From positions 1-64,000 of the forward strand of contig CAJNDT010005876.1 in NCBI GenBank assembly GCA_905221615.1: a DNA stretch of 64,000 bases, given 5' to 3'. Positions 14,064 to 26,646 of this stretch are shown piece by piece. Origin of the DNA: Symbiodinium sp. CCMP2592. Taxonomy: Eukaryota > Sar > Dinophyceae > Suessiales > Symbiodiniaceae. The first letter of the stretch is position 1; every line of letters begins with the position of its first letter. Both the position numbers and the translations under genes were made by a program. Below the pieces are notes generated by a model, which was given only the letters and a program-made list of their open reading frames with translations, was not told the origin of the DNA and did not search any database.

Positions 14064-16842
14064 ACAGGGGAGGCCCTTCGAGGCTTCCTACGATTCTGTA
14101 GGAAAAAAGAGCTCCTGCAAGTGGAGCTTCCCAGCGCAAAAACAGCCCACGTACAGCAAGCAATCGAAACAGTTGAAGCTACAAGCTGAGATTAACATCT
14201 GCCAGTAGATGCCGCAAAATCCTCGCATCAGCGTGCCAGCATTTAGCCGCAGCAAACTTATCAAGAGCATTACCACAGGAGGGCGGCGAGCCTCATGTGC
14301 ATCAGAGGTGAGCCTGTTTAACGTCTTTGGTCTCGACCAAACTGCAGATAGCAGACGTGCTTTTTGCAGCCTTACTTCAAAGCAGCAAATCCAAATGCAG
14401 CGCAAGATGTGCGATGGAACTGGGCCACACCTGCAGCCACTGTCCTGAACATCTTCTTCAGTTCCACTCTTCTCTGAAACATAATGCGCGAGCTGGAGAA
14501 ACCATGGGAACCCACATGTACCCCACAGGGAACCGAGCTGACACACTGCAAGAGCCAAGGGAGCCCGCCCAGACCTTTGCGCAATATATGCTGGAAAACC
14601 ATGGGAACCCACTTGCAATGCTGCAAAAAGCAAGGAACCCACAGGAACCCACCGTCGATGCTGTTAAACCATGGGAACCCATTAAAAATGCTGCAAAAAA
14701 CTAGGAAACCCACAGGGAACCCAGCTGACATGCTGCAAAAGCCAAAAGAGCCTATTGGAAACCATGGGAACCCACTTCAAATGCTGCAAAAACCCGGGAA
14801 CCAAACAGAGAACCCACCGTATCGACGGTGAAAAACCATGGGAGCCCACTTAAAAATGCTGCAAAAACTAGGGAACCCACAGGGAACCCACCGTCCATGC
14901 TGCAAAAACCATGGGAATCTACAAGACAGCTAAGTGAAGAACATACACACACCACCCGAAATGCTGCAAAAAACAAGGGAACCCATATGTTGCCCACCTG
15001 AAGTGTTGCAAAAAACAAGGGAACCCACAGAGAATCCACCGTCGATATTGTTAAGAACCATGGGAACCCAATTAAACATGCTGCAAAAACTAGGGAACCC
15101 ACAGGGAACCCACCGTCCATGCTGCAAAAACCATGGGACTCTACAAGAAAGCTATCTGAAGAACATACACAGACCCACCCGAAATGCTGCAAAAAACAAG
15201 GGAACCCATATGTAGCCCACCTGAAGTGCTGCAAAAAACAAGGGAACCCACAGGGAACCCACCCCATCTGCTGCAAAAACCAAGGGAACCCACTTACACA
15301 CCCTTTGGGTAGTATAACACTATTAGAACGGTGGAAGGTCCCAGACATGCCGGAGTCAATCAAACTCAGTTGGCAGCTGAGTATTATACCACCGGCTTTG
15401 TCCTAAGGGTGAAATCATTTGCCCGCCACCTCTGGGCTCGTTCAGGTTCCCTCGTCTGTATCCTCACACCCTGCAGCATACAATCTCGAATCAAACTGCG
15501 GCGGATCAGTAGAGTCTGCCTGTCCTAGCTTTCTGCAAGCGGACAATTTCGGATCCAGATTTTCATGCTGCGCGTTGCTCTACGTAAAAGACTACGGCGC
15601 TCAGCAAACCTGCTAGATGTCAACAAAGAGTTTTGGCTGCCCACATGGACTACAGCAAGGCTCACTTACTCATCCTAAACCCTACACCGCAACGCAACCA
15701 CGTTTTGTGGCCTTCAGAAAAAGAAGGCTGGGATTACGTCAAAGCAAGGCTTCGTCACTGACTAGCCGGAAAGTTTACCAGCTGCTCAGGCAACAGTTTG
15801 GGCAATGCTCATACATTCACTGGCTCAGATGGCAGACCTCATTGCCAGATGGCAAACCCCACTCCGCAGAGTCATCGCTTTTAGTGCCGGGCTCAAAGCC
15901 CGTAAAACATTCGTGCCCTGCCTCAGACAAGGCTTGCACACTGCTGAACCGCTCACGCTCAACCGAAGACGAAGAAGTTACTAGCTGCCACGCAACAGTT
16001 CGGGTCACAGCCAAGCTCTCTCACCCACTGCTTCGGCAGGGCTCGCACCGCTGACCACTCTCAGCGCCGGGCTCAAAGCCGTAAACATTCATTCCCTTGG
16101 AAAAGAAAGAGCGAAGCTTGGTCACTGCTCACCCGACACCGAAGAAGAATTTACGCGCTGCAGGCAGCCGTTCGTCGCAGCAAAGCTCACTCATTCACAC
16201 TCACTGACTCACGTACTAGAAGCTGGCAGAGCTTAGTCACTGCTCAACAGATACTCGCTGCTGGGGCAACAGTTCAACACCAGAGAGGCGACAGCGAAGC
16301 TCACTGACCGCTGATCACTCTCAGTGCCGGGCTCAATGCGCGTTAAAACATTCGCGCCATCGTGTGAGAAACGACAAGGGTTAATTACTGCGATTCAGAA
16401 AGCTGCCGTGCTACTGTTTTGGCCTGGGCAAGTTCAAACATCTACATTCGACGGGGCAGCAGACAGAACCATGCCTTGCGAAGTCGTTTTTGCTCTGCTT
16501 TCAGGATCTTAGCGACTCTGCGCGCTTCTACCTGCTTTGGACGAAAGACAATCAAGACATCTTGTAGACACGCAGACAATACCACACCTTTGCATCCTGA
16601 CGCTCCTGTCGCAGGCGGGCCAGACGGGCTGACAAAGTCTCCTAGCAACGGGCAGACGAGGAAGGACCATTTATTTACGAAGGACGTTCTACACTCCTGC
16701 GGCAACTCCACTCTTTGAGGGGGTGGAACAGGAGGTGCTTCCACGTCGGACATCGTTGCAACACATGGGCCAAAAGAACGCTCGAATTACGGAGCCAATT
16801 CCGGAAGCTGTTCTCTAGGATGCTTGGAAGGGCCTCCTCTGT
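14064..16842. mobile_element. 2.78 kb inverted-end element, copy 2
   Basis: Nearly identical to 10791-13571, offset by 3270-3273 bases with small indels. Its right end joins directly to coding-like minus-strand sequence at 16843, so it may have landed in or beside an exon. The flanks differ from those of copy 1, which argues against simple tandem duplication. Confidence 0.6.
14500..15300. repeat. minisatellite, second copy
   Basis: The internal minisatellite of element copy 2, matching 11230-12030 with a few base differences and a one-base deletion near 14645. Confidence 0.85.
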
Positions 16843-16845
16843 ATA

Positions 16846-17105
16846 CTTCACCGCGTCCGCCTGGAAGAAAAGAGCCAGGAAGCACTTGTTCTCCTTGTTC
16901 ACGCACAACTTGTTGAAGTAGAAGACAATGTAGGTGAAGATGCCGACAATGAAGAATCCAATCATCACCATGACGAAGCTCGTGAGGAAGTGATCGCTGA
17001 ACTCCGCCGCGTTGTCATCCTTGATGTTCGCAGCATCCGCGGGGTCCGTTAAGAACATTGCCATCATCTGATCCCACAAGCTCTTGGTGTCCTTGTTTAC
17101 AAAGC
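16846..17105 (-). CDS. exon of an unrecognised membrane protein
   Basis: On the minus strand a pyrimidine-rich tract ending cttag precedes a clean reading frame of about 86 residues. It starts FVNKDTKSLWDQMM, passes an acidic loop (DPADAANIKDDNAAEFSDH), then one strong membrane segment (about SFVMVMIGFFIVGIFTYIVF) and a charged KLCVNKENK turn. Codon use and hydropathy look like real protein, but I do not recognise the family. Downstream on the minus strand the frame runs into the end of the 2.78 kb element at 16842, so the following exon may be lost or displaced. The reading frame upstream of the acceptor is probably intron. Confidence 0.5.
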
Positions 17106-17486
17106 CTAAGAGACCAAGTAGAAACTGTTGTCTCCTACGTGGATGAGCCTTGGTGCCAATGTCCGGTGGGCATGCTTTGGTTGTCATCACTTTCTCAATC
17201 ACACGTCCAAGCTGTGCTCGTAGGGGGCCGGCGAGTGCTCGTGAATTGCAAGCAAGCAGCTCGCGAGCTCCTGCACAGGGCGCTCGAAGAATTTTCAGGC
17301 TTATCCGCACCGAAAAGCAATTTATGTTGCATCTAGAGTCAGGGCCACATGGTCTCCTGGCTGCGCTGTGGCAGGTGGCGCAGGCTTGGAAGGCAGGACG
17401 GAACAAAGCCCCGCCGACGGTCACCTGTTCACTTCGGGTCGCCTTGATCAAAAGTCTGCTTGCGGAATGTGTCATCCGCCTTCGAC

Positions 17487-17705
17487 ATGATGACCAAGGA
17501 CGAGGCTACAATCAAAAAGATGGAGGCCCAGGGGTGGGTCTAAGTGCAGGGCGAGAAGAAGCTTCATTGGACATTTCAGCAGTGGAATGCGGAGAGCCGT
17601 CGATTGGAACTCGATGCCACCTGCCCACCAATCGGACACACTCAGATGGTGCAGATTCCGCACGACCTGCAGCTGGTGATGACAGGGAAGGAGTCTGTTC
17701 GGTGA
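17487..17705 (+). pseudogene. unrecognised coding segment with in-frame TAA
   Basis: From an ATG pair at 17487 the plus strand reads as a plausible charged protein (MMTKDEATIKKMEAQGW), hits TAA at 17541-17543, then continues in the same frame for about 53 codons (motifs KKLHWTFQQWNAESRRLELD and HDLQLVMTGKE) to TGA at 17703. Either the gene is broken by a nonsense change or a very short intron covers the stop. It lies just before the 1.05 kb tandem array and ends where the first unit begins. Family unknown. Confidence 0.4.
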
Positions 17706-20700
17706 CACTATCGGGCGGCTCAAACCACTTGCTGACTTGGCATCCGGGCATGCAGGCACGTGTGCCACAAAAGACGGCGGACAGTGAGGAAGACCAGGCG
17801 CCAAGTGTCGAGCTTCGGCTGTATAGGTTGCAGCTTGCGCAGTCACTAAAGAACCAGGGCAGCACACTTGGTTATCAATGATAGTTGATAATGTGATAAT
17901 GATCGAGATATTTTTGCGGATGCTGAGTCTCGGTTGCTTTCGAGGCCTCCGATGTCTCTGTGCCGTCGGATGGCCGTTCCAGCGATGATGGTCACGAAGC
18001 TGCAGCAACAGAGGCCAGAAACACTCATCGCATGTCTTGCTGCCTCAAAAGGCGTGCTGGCGTTCTGGATAGCTCGCACAACTGCCAGTTTGTTTTTTGG
18101 AGAGTGATGATGTTTGTGAGGCTGCATGTAGCTGAAGTGAATGCTGTAGCCATGAGTCGCGAGAAACAGTGATTTGTGGACAGCAAGTTTCTTGCGTCCG
18201 ATCAGGAGTGCGAGCCGTCAGCGCTGGCTGCTACAGCTGCCGTTGCTGAGGCATGCTCCCGTCTCTGCGTTGCGGTGTGATGAGGGAGTTCTTCAAAACG
18301 AGATAGGAATGGCCCCTGCGAGCCCAATCAAATTGATCTGCGGTCGTGCCCTTGCAGTCGTGGATTGCCTGGGTTTTGTGAGCCTTTTTGTGGCCAGGAG
18401 GGCGCGAAGATTGCTTCCGTGGAGGCCAGCGCGTCAATGGAGCGACCCAGAGTCACCGCACGATGATTTGCAGCCTAGGCCTAGGCATCACCTGTCCCGT
18501 GAAAGCGATGTTTCTTGGAGGAGCATCTATCACGCACGGCAGGAGATGCTGGCCGAGATCGACAACACCATGCTTGAGCAGGAGCAGCTTCGAGAACTCC
18601 CGCCCCGAGATGAGGCAACTGCCACATAACTGCATCGCGACTGGTTTCGTAGCTACTGGTACAGTATCTGCTGCCGGGCTCTAAAGCGAGGAGCACTTGT
18701 AGGCTTCGACAGCATGTACGTGCCACTGCGCCCTTTCGGCCGTTCGGTGATACTATCGGGGGCCTCGAACCACTATTGCTGACTTGGCATCTGGGCATGC
18801 AGGCACGTGTGCCACAAAAGACGGCGGACAGTGAGGAAGACCAGGCGCCAAGTGTCGAGCTTCGGCTGTATAGGTTGCAGCTTGCGCAATCACTAAAGAA
18901 CCAGGGCAGACAGCACACTTGGTTATCTATGATAGTCGATAATTTCGAAAATGATAATGATCGAGAATTTTTCGCCGATGCTGAGTCTTGGTTGCTTTCG
19001 AGGCCTCCGGCGTCCCTGTGCCGTCAGATGGCCGTTCCAGCGATGATGGTCACGAATTTGCAGCCGCAGAGGCCAGAAACACTCATCGCATGTCTTGCTG
19101 CCTCAAAAGGCGTGCTGTCGTTCTGGATAGCTCGCACAACTGAGAGTTTGTTTTTGGAGAGTGATGATGTTTGTGAGACTGCATGTTGCTGAAGTGAATG
19201 CCGTAGCCATGAGTCGCGAGAAACAGTGATTTGTGGACAGCAAGTTTCTTGCGTCCGATCAGGAGTGCGAGCCGTCAGCGCTGGCTGCTACAGCTGCCGT
19301 TGCTGAGGCATGCTCCCGTCTCTGCGTTGCGGTGTGATGAGGGAGTTCTTCAAAACGAGATAGGAATGGCCCCTGCGAGCCCAATCAAATTGATCTGCGG
19401 TCGTGCCCTTGCAGTCGTGGATTGCCTGGGTTTTGTGAGCCTTTTTGTGGCCAGGAGGGCGCGAAGATTGCTTCCGTGGAGGCCAGCGCGTCAATGGAGC
19501 GACCCAGAGTCACCGCACGATGATTCTAGCAACGGCATCTATCACGCACGGCAGGAGATGCTGGCCGAGATCGACAACACCATGCTTGAGCAGCAGCAGC
19601 TTCGAGAACTCTCGCCCCCAGATGAGGCAACTGTCACATAACTGCATCGCGACTGGTTTCGTAGCTGCTGGTACAGTATCTGCTGCCGGGATCTAGAGCG
19701 AGGAGCAATGGTGTGGCTTCGACAGTATATCCGTGCCACTGCGCCCTTTCGTCCGGTCGTCTGTTCGGTGACACTATCGGGCGCCTCAAACCACTTGCTG
19801 ACTTGGCATCCGGGCATGCAGGCACGTGTGCCACAAAAGACGGCGGACAGTGAGGAAGACCAGGCGTCAAGTGTCGAGCTTCGGCTGTATAGGTTGCAGC
19901 TTGCGCAGTCACTAAAGAACCAGGGCAGACAGCACACTTGGTTATCAATGATAGTTGATAATGTGATAATGATCGAGATGTTTTTGCGGATGCTGAGTCT
20001 CGGTTGCTTTCGAGGCCTCCGATGTCTCTGTGCCGTCGGATGGCCGTTCCAGCGATGATGGTCACGAAGCTGCAGCAACAGAGGCCAGAAACACTCATCG
20101 CATGTCTTGCTGCCTCAAAAGGCGTGCTGTCGTTCTGGATAGCTCGCACAACTGCCAGTTTGTTTTTGGAGAGTGATGATGTTTGTGAGGCTGCATGTAG
20201 CTGAAGTGAATGCTGTAGCCATGAGTCGCGAGAAACAGTTCTTTGTAGAAAGCAAGTTTCTTGCGTCCGATCAGGAGTGCGAACCGTCAGCGCCGGCTGC
20301 TGCAGCTGCCGTTGCTGAGGCATGCTCCCGTCTCTGCATTGTGGTGTGGTGAGGGCGTTCTTTCAAAACGAAGGAGGGAATGGCTCCTGCGAGCCCAATC
20401 AAATTGATCTGCGGTCGTGCCCTTGCAGTCGTGGATTGCCTGGATTTTGTGAGCCTTTTTGTGGCCACTAGGGCGCGAAGACTGCTTGCATGGAGGCCAG
20501 CGCGTCAATGGAGCGACCCAGAGTCACCGCACGATGATTCGCAGCCTAGGCCTAGGCATCACCTGTCAGGTGAAAGCCATGTTTCTAGCAGCGGCATCTA
20601 TCACGCACGGCAGGAGATGCTGGCCGAGATCGACAACACCATGCTTGAGCAGCAGCAGCTTCGAGAACTCTCGCCCCGAGATGAGGTAACTGCCACATAA

Positions 20701-21135
20701 CTGCATCGCGACTGGTTTCGTAGCTACTGGTACAGTATCTGCTGCCGGGCTCTAAAGCGAGGAGCAATGGTGTGGCTTCGACAGTATATCCGTGCCACTG
20801 CGCCCTTTCGGCCGTTCGGTGATACTATCGGGGGCCTCGAACCACTATTGCTGACTTGGCATCTGGGCATGCAGGCACGTGTGCCACAAAAGACGGCGGA
20901 CAGTGAGGAAGACCAGGCGCCAAGTGTCGAGCTTCGGCTGTATAGGTTGCAGCTTGCGCAGTCACTAAAGAACCAGGGCAGACAGCACACTTGGTTATCA
21001 ATGATAGTTGATAATGTGATAATGATCGAGATGTTTTTGCGGATGCTGAGTCTCGGTTGCTTTCGAGGCCTCCGATGTCTCTGTGCCGTCGGATGGCCGT
21101 TCCAGCGATGATGGTCGCGAAGCTGCAGCCGCAGA
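17702..21135 (+). repeat. tandem array of about 1.05 kb coding-like units
   Basis: Units begin at gtgacactatcgggc-like sequence at 17702, 18747, 19768 and 20819, giving periods of 1045, 1021 and 1051 bases and a last partial unit. Identity between units is high; unit 2 lacks a roughly 35-base segment with a cctaggcctagg palindrome present in units 1 and 3. Each unit has stretches that read as protein on the plus strand: a segment with QKTADSEEDQAPSVELRLYR, a segment with KFLASDQECEPSA, and one with IYHARQEMLAEIDNTMLEQ ending in a stop. They may be repeated exons of one gene or tandem gene copies, which is common in dinoflagellates. No family is recognised. Confidence 0.7.
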
Positions 21136-23866
21136 GGCCAGAAACACTAGTATCGCAATGTAGTGCTTCGTCACAGGGCTGGCTGCGTGCTGCTCCATCC
21201 AGTGGATGCTGGAATCATGAGTCATCAGGAGAACCCCGGAGACAAAGTTCTTGGTAGAAAGCACGTTTCTGTCAAGCCGAGCGTGTGCAAACACCGGCTG
21301 CTATCCCGTAGACCGGATGTCTTTGCAGATGCCTTTTGCTCCAAAAACCCTCACTGGTTCCGTGTCCGATCAGGAGTGCGAGCCGTCAGCGCCCGCTGCT
21401 ACAACTGCGGTTGCCGAGGCATGCTTCCGTCTCTGACGTGGGAGTTATTCCAAAACTTAAACGAGACAGGCCCCTGCGAGCCCAATCGACCTGCAATCAA
21501 CACTCGATCTGCGGTCGAGACCGCCCAACCTTCAGACGGTCTCGATATTGAGAGCGTGTTTCGGCCAGGAGGGCGCAGAGATTGCTTCCATGGAGGCCAG
21601 CGCTCAACGGAGAGTGTTCGGTGTGACCCAGAGTCACCCAGAACCTAGACCATACACCCCAAAACCTGAAAGACCCAAACGACCCCCTGATCCGCCCTGT
21701 TTGCGCTTGAGCCCCACCCAGAAGCAAAACCCTGCAGATCCCCACCTTCGAAGAGTTTCGGCGACAGAAGGCTCATCGCAAGAGTTTCGGGCTGAAATTC
21801 GGGATTCAGGGTCTGCGCCGTTAGGGCTTGTGGCCGTAAGCTTTGGGAATTTTAGCTACTCGAGCTTCAGGGCTGGGGTGCCTTCATCAGAGGTTGCCGC
21901 GTCAGTCGGCTTCAAGTTCGGATTTCTCTGGAGATCATAGCTCCTGGGCACTTGTTTCGGGTCCTCTTGAATATGAATCCTGTCATGTTGCATTCTATGC
22001 CCGGCGTACTTCCAAACTGCCGTACATCCCACAACTTGGTGCCTGCCCAAGGCCTAAGCGTGATACCTTAAAGCCACAGAGAGACAGAGAGACCGAGAGC
22101 GAGAGAGACACACCCTAGAGAGTTTGTGGGTGGCCCGAACATGAATATCCCTAAGCCTAGTGGTCTTGAAGTTTTTCGTGGTTTGTCATTGCTCTGCAGC
22201 CCTTCGGCTTGGCCTGACAAGGCAATGGGCATTCTGCGGGCCCCGCAGCTGTCTGCGGACGCTGAGGCGTGTGCCTCAGTGTTGGCTGCGTAGCTTGGCT
22301 CGTACACGCGACTGTTGCTTGATGGAGATATGGGATGATGGGATATGGGATGTTTTTGTCCCTTCCTTAGTCCAAACTGCGAAGCTTTCAATCTTAGATC
22401 AAAAAACGACGCGCAAAGGGACACCAGGCAAAGACCAGATCACGCACCAGCTTGAGCTCCGCCGGCAGGGTTCCGAGACAAATTCGTCTTCATGGTTAGA
22501 CCTTTCTTCCCGTGCAATCGCTTAGCCTTAACCCTACAGTGGCTGGGGTTGGTTGGGCAAAGAGGACGAGGCAAAGCCGAAGACAGAGGCAATGCAGGCG
22601 GCATTGCGTTGGGCTTCTGTTACCCACCTAAGAAGCCGCAAACAGGAACCGCACCTTTTAAACGCGTAACGTCCTAAACCCTTGTGAAATTTCCTTGTAT
22701 TTGTATTCTTCGCATGGCCTAATTGTTGATCTATTCGTGATTTGCGTCTTGATGTCATGCAGTTGAGACAACCCTATGTGCCGTAGGTACCGTGGGCTCA
22801 AAATGAAAAAGCGTGCTACTAAGCTGCGACCCTGTAAGCCGTCGTCTGTTCCAAAATCCTAAACTCCCTGACTGAGGCCGTTGCATGGCTAACTCAGGAA
22901 ATGCTGAAGGCCTCCGGTTAAGTTCTAGGCCTTGAGCTTGGACGGGATAACCGCTAAGGTTTCGGGGAGTTTGGGTTTAGGGTGCCGGCCCAAGACGTAG
23001 ACATGCAGACACCGATTGATGGTGTGTAGTTTGCGAAAGCTTGTAAACCATGTAGATCTGAAGCATTAGCCGCAAACGCGCAGGCCTAATTCCCAAGAAT
23101 CCAATGAAGCCGTGCCTGTGGCCGCAGGGGGGATCTCAAGAGGTGTGGAAGCTTTGGCGAACGACCATGGACAGCTTCGTCTGAGGCTCGATGCCATATG
23201 GGGCCCGCACGTAAAAGACAGTTTTCCGAGCTGATGCACAGACATGGTGCATAAACGTGCTAACTAAACAGTTATTGGATACCGCAGGCTCCGAGCTCGC
23301 AAACTCCAGGCTTCAGACGTCAGGCCCCGTTGCATAAGATATTCATTAAAAGCTTCGCTCTGCCACCCATAATCTATGGTTTGCGAGCGTTGGAACCGCG
23401 TCTCAGGCGTGTTAATGACAAACTGCAAAGCTGGGACATGAAATTCACGTTGCCGAGCAATTTCAAGGCATCCTGCGACGGCCAATAGATCCCCAAATTG
23501 TATCTTGACTCGCGAGCCGCTTCAGCATGACTAAACATATGATTTAGCCATGTTTGGCCTTGATGCAATGGTGCGAGCATCGAAGACTTAAGAACCCGTG
23601 CTTCGTAGTTTCAATCCGTGGATTCGGCCGGTGTTGGCTTGAGGCCGTAAGCTTTGGGGATATCCGCGAGTCGAGTCTTAAAGTGTATGCATGCGTGCAT
23701 GCATGGATGGATGTATGTGTGTGTATGTAGGTATGTATGTATGTCATTCCCGCAAATACACACGTATATCTCTTGATTTGTTTTCGCTCATGGGCGTGAT
23801 TGGTGTAGTCTGCAAAGAAGTAGTCCGTTTCCGAGTTTTTAGCAGTCTCGAAAAGCATCTTCTCAA
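21136..23866. other. diverged tail of the array, then no recognisable gene
   Basis: At 21360-21430 and 21540-21640 short pieces match the tandem unit (QECEPSA-like segment; cggccaggagggcgc), so a rearranged remnant extends beyond the array. Beyond it are an AG-rich tract at about 22075-22115, a few telomere-like heptamers (about 22970) and a TGTA/TGCA microsatellite at about 23688-23745. Confidence 0.4.
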
Positions 23867-24163
23867 GTGTGCGAGGAGCACCAAGCGACCTTTCGGTTTT
23901 CAGAAGAAGCTGCACAAGTGTTACAGAATGCATGGTCAGAGGGCGCATTATGTGGTAACAACAGTGCGTCCGAAGCCCAAGACTTTGTTCAGGCTATTCG
24001 AATTTTCGTTCAAAACTTTTGCCAGGTCGTGCCTTCTACTGGAGCCTGCCCGTGGCAATCGCGAGTGAGATTGTGGGAAAAGTTGGCTGTGCTGTTTGTT
24101 TTTGTAGGCCTGGGGTTAGTAGAAGGTTTGAAGGAAAATGCACAGTCTGCAGCCGAAATGTAG
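23867..24163 (+). CDS. uncharacterised coding-like open frame
   Basis: A frame of about 98 codons with balanced composition and two helix-like segments (EEAAQVLQNAWSEGALC and QDFVQAIRIFVQNFCQV), followed by a hydrophobic stretch (KLAVLFVFVGLGLVEGL) and a stop. No ATG heads this frame, so it would be an exon continued from upstream. I do not recognise it; a competing open frame covers part of the same DNA. Confidence 0.3.
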   Translation: MCEEHQATFRFSEEAAQVLQNAWSEGALCGNNSASEAQDFVQAIRIFVQNFCQVVPSTGACPWQSRVRLWEKLAVLFVFVGLGLVEGLKENAQSAAEM

Positions 24164-24169
24164 CTACAG

Positions 24170-26220
24170 CAAGCTCTCAGTGCCAGTAGGATGAATTCGC
24201 ATCTTTCATTCCCTTTGCACGTATCTTGGTTTTTTCACAGTTTTGGTGGGGCACCCCATAACACTGGACATAAAGCTTCATGCTGAAATCGTTCTGTTTA
24301 ATCTTGAGTCCTGCGTCTTAGAGTCATCTTCTCACGACGTCTGCATGTATCGGGCGACGGCTGAGTGTTTGACGTAGATCGAGAATTTCAAGTTGAGGTT
24401 TGGTTTCAGCTTGCGCGTCGTGGGTGACGGTTCGGCACCCGGTCTTTGTTGAGGTTATCGATAGCACCCCTTGCCGGAACGACTCCGGAATTTCATAAGG
24501 TTTTCGCAGTGACACAATAAACAAGGATGTGGGAAAGGTTGAGGCTTTAAGTCACCAGCTGAAGGCATGCATTTAGTGTGCCGCGTTTTCACAATTCCCC
24601 TTTGACACGTGTCGCCCCACAAATCTCCGAACCCAGCTTCTTGTCAGTTCGTGCAGGGGCCCCGAGACAGAAGAAGCGAACATGAACATATTTATCCCAT
24701 GTGCCTTTATCCGCAGTGGCTATGGATGGCTATGGGCTGTTTTTCGATAGCCGCTTGCATCTCGCAGGCAAAACAAGCACGTCCCTCCGCACAGAAGCAT
24801 GCAGCTCTCGTTTGACTGGAAGCCCGATGTACTGAAGTGGCCATGCGAATCACGACATGCAGGGAAGGCGAAAGAAGCCATATCAAGCCGGCGTGTTTGT
24901 CCAGCTTTTGAAGTCATTTTGCGAAGGGTCTTCGATGACCCCTACCCACAAAACATGGGGCCCATTCCAGAATATTCAGAACTGTGCCGCGAGCACGATG
25001 CTTGGAAGCGACAACGCAGGTGGCAGCCAAACGATCGCCGTGCCAAAATACAGGCCACATTGCATACGATCATAATTTACCAACTTGGAGCCACTCCACG
25101 AATTCCATCCGAACGCACTTCAAAGATGTCACTGGCCGAAGCACGATGCATTAAGTTGGGAAGCACAGAGACAGTGAACTTTTTCAACCATGACGTCTGC
25201 GTTTCGGTGGACACGGCTGGCGTGGGACAGTGGAGAGACTGCACGACTCAATATCCCAACAGCCCAGACCCTATAACTCATGACCCAGAGCTCGACACGA
25301 TAACGAATGTCCCGTCGTCGACATCCCGCAATCCCCCAAATCCTCTACATCCCTGACACGCGAATTCTGAAGCTTGAATAGGTTCTCAAGTCTGCATACG
25401 CCAACGCTCCCTTCTGAGCGGCTCGAGCTCTCACACTTTACATCAGAGCTTCCTTACAGTTGAGTGACATTGAATGGCTAGGTTCCCGTCGAATACATCA
25501 GATGGGTCGGCAGAGCTTGCTTGGTAACCCGCCGACGGCTTTCTGGCTTGCAGTCGGCATGCCCAATTCTAACAAACACCATGCACATGTTGTTGAACGA
25601 TTGCTTGCGACTACTGCTCCGGGAACAAAAATCATCGCCGATCTCCATGGCCATTTCCTAGTTCGCCTTGCCTGCTCGCACATGGACCCAAGACGGGAAC
25701 ACTTTGCTGAGTTTGTCCTGGCACGTGCGTGCCACATCCTCGCAGTTGAACAGCTTTGCACCGTCAGCGAAAGGCCTTGAAGGCAACCGGACGTGCACAA
25801 AATGGAGTGGTGTCATGTCGTGTAGGGCTTTACCTGCCCAGAGTGAGCCAATCTCAGAGTGCAAGTTCTAGGCATCAGAGTCTAGCCAAGGGTCCAGCTT
25901 GACGCGCGGTCGCAAATCCTTCACAGACACAGCTGCACTACTTTCCTGAGTTTTGGATCTGTCGCAGCTGAGACGGCCAGCTCGGGATAGAGGGTTGATC
26001 GAGCAACTAAGCCGCAAACGCCCAGCAGCGTCTTTGTTGCTTCTGTGCGTATTTCGTTGAAGGAAGTTCTTGAAGTGGTTTCAGTGGGATATGGCATCGT
26101 GACCCGAAGCCCGACTCCGCAACGTTGACGTCCGAGACCTTAAACCAAATCTTGAGCCAAATGCCGTATTCTGCCAAAACTACAGCCCTATCCTCAATCG
26201 AACATGGAAGCCATCAGGTA
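24170..26220. other. no recognisable gene
   Basis: A 185-codon plus-strand frame at 24799-25356 starts with ATG and is fairly rich in charged residues, but its C-terminal third is Pro/Asn/Thr-rich and resembles translated low complexity. A 106-codon frame lies at 25460-25780. Neither resembles a known family. No telomere-like repeats or A-O elements are seen here. Confidence 0.35.
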
Positions 26221-26221
26221 A

Positions 26222-26646
26222 ATGGTAAGGCGAACCAAATTCGTCAGTGCAACCACAGTCGCAGCAGAACTTCAGCGCATTGATCCTGAGACCTGCAACT
26301 TGCTTGCTGAAGTAAGTGCTCGTAACGCAAGCAATGCATACCCTGCACTACTGGCTGCATTACTGGGAGGTTCATGGGCAGTTATAAGTAGGGCTATAAG
26401 TCCCCTAATGGGTTATAGTTATCGTTACACTACTTATAACCCCCTTACAATCACTCATGAACCTCCAAGTAGTGTCGCGGGTGAAGGATACCTTCAGAAA
26501 GTCGCACATCAGGAGATCAAGCGTGGTGCATGTGTTGTACCCTGCAAACAAGCACGCGGCGTGTTTGGATGCTTTTATCGAACGGATCAAATTTCTAGAG
26601 AGTCATTGCTTTGTCGCCTATGTGTGCTAGCCACGAGACAACAACT
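26222..26646 (+). CDS. unrecognised gene fragment, two exons around a family A element
   Basis: The first exon reads from about 26222 to 26369 and includes RIDPETCNLLAEVSARNASN. A family A element follows. Removing 26370-26469 (gttcatggg...cctccaag, 100 bases) joins to 26470 in phase 1, and the new frame continues for about 58 codons with a protein-like tail (CLDAFIERIKFLESHCF) to TAG at 26644. Without splicing a different frame also stays open through the element, so the choice rests on protein-likeness and on the same pattern at other family A copies. Function unknown. Confidence 0.4.
26361..26471. mobile_element. family A inverted-repeat element (introner-like)
   Basis: The ends are tactgggaggttcatgggca and catgaacctccaagta, inverted copies with a self-complementary GTTATAAG...CTTATAAC interior. 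TA at both ends fits a TA target duplication. A GT 7-8 bases inside the left end and an AG at the right end make a 100-base potential intron. Confidence 0.75.

Noticed and set aside
17340-17475. Cytochrome c-like CATCH (CxxCH) motif on the minus strand
   Set aside because: The surrounding residues do not fit any cytochrome c family and the frame is broken nearby, so the motif is probably chance.
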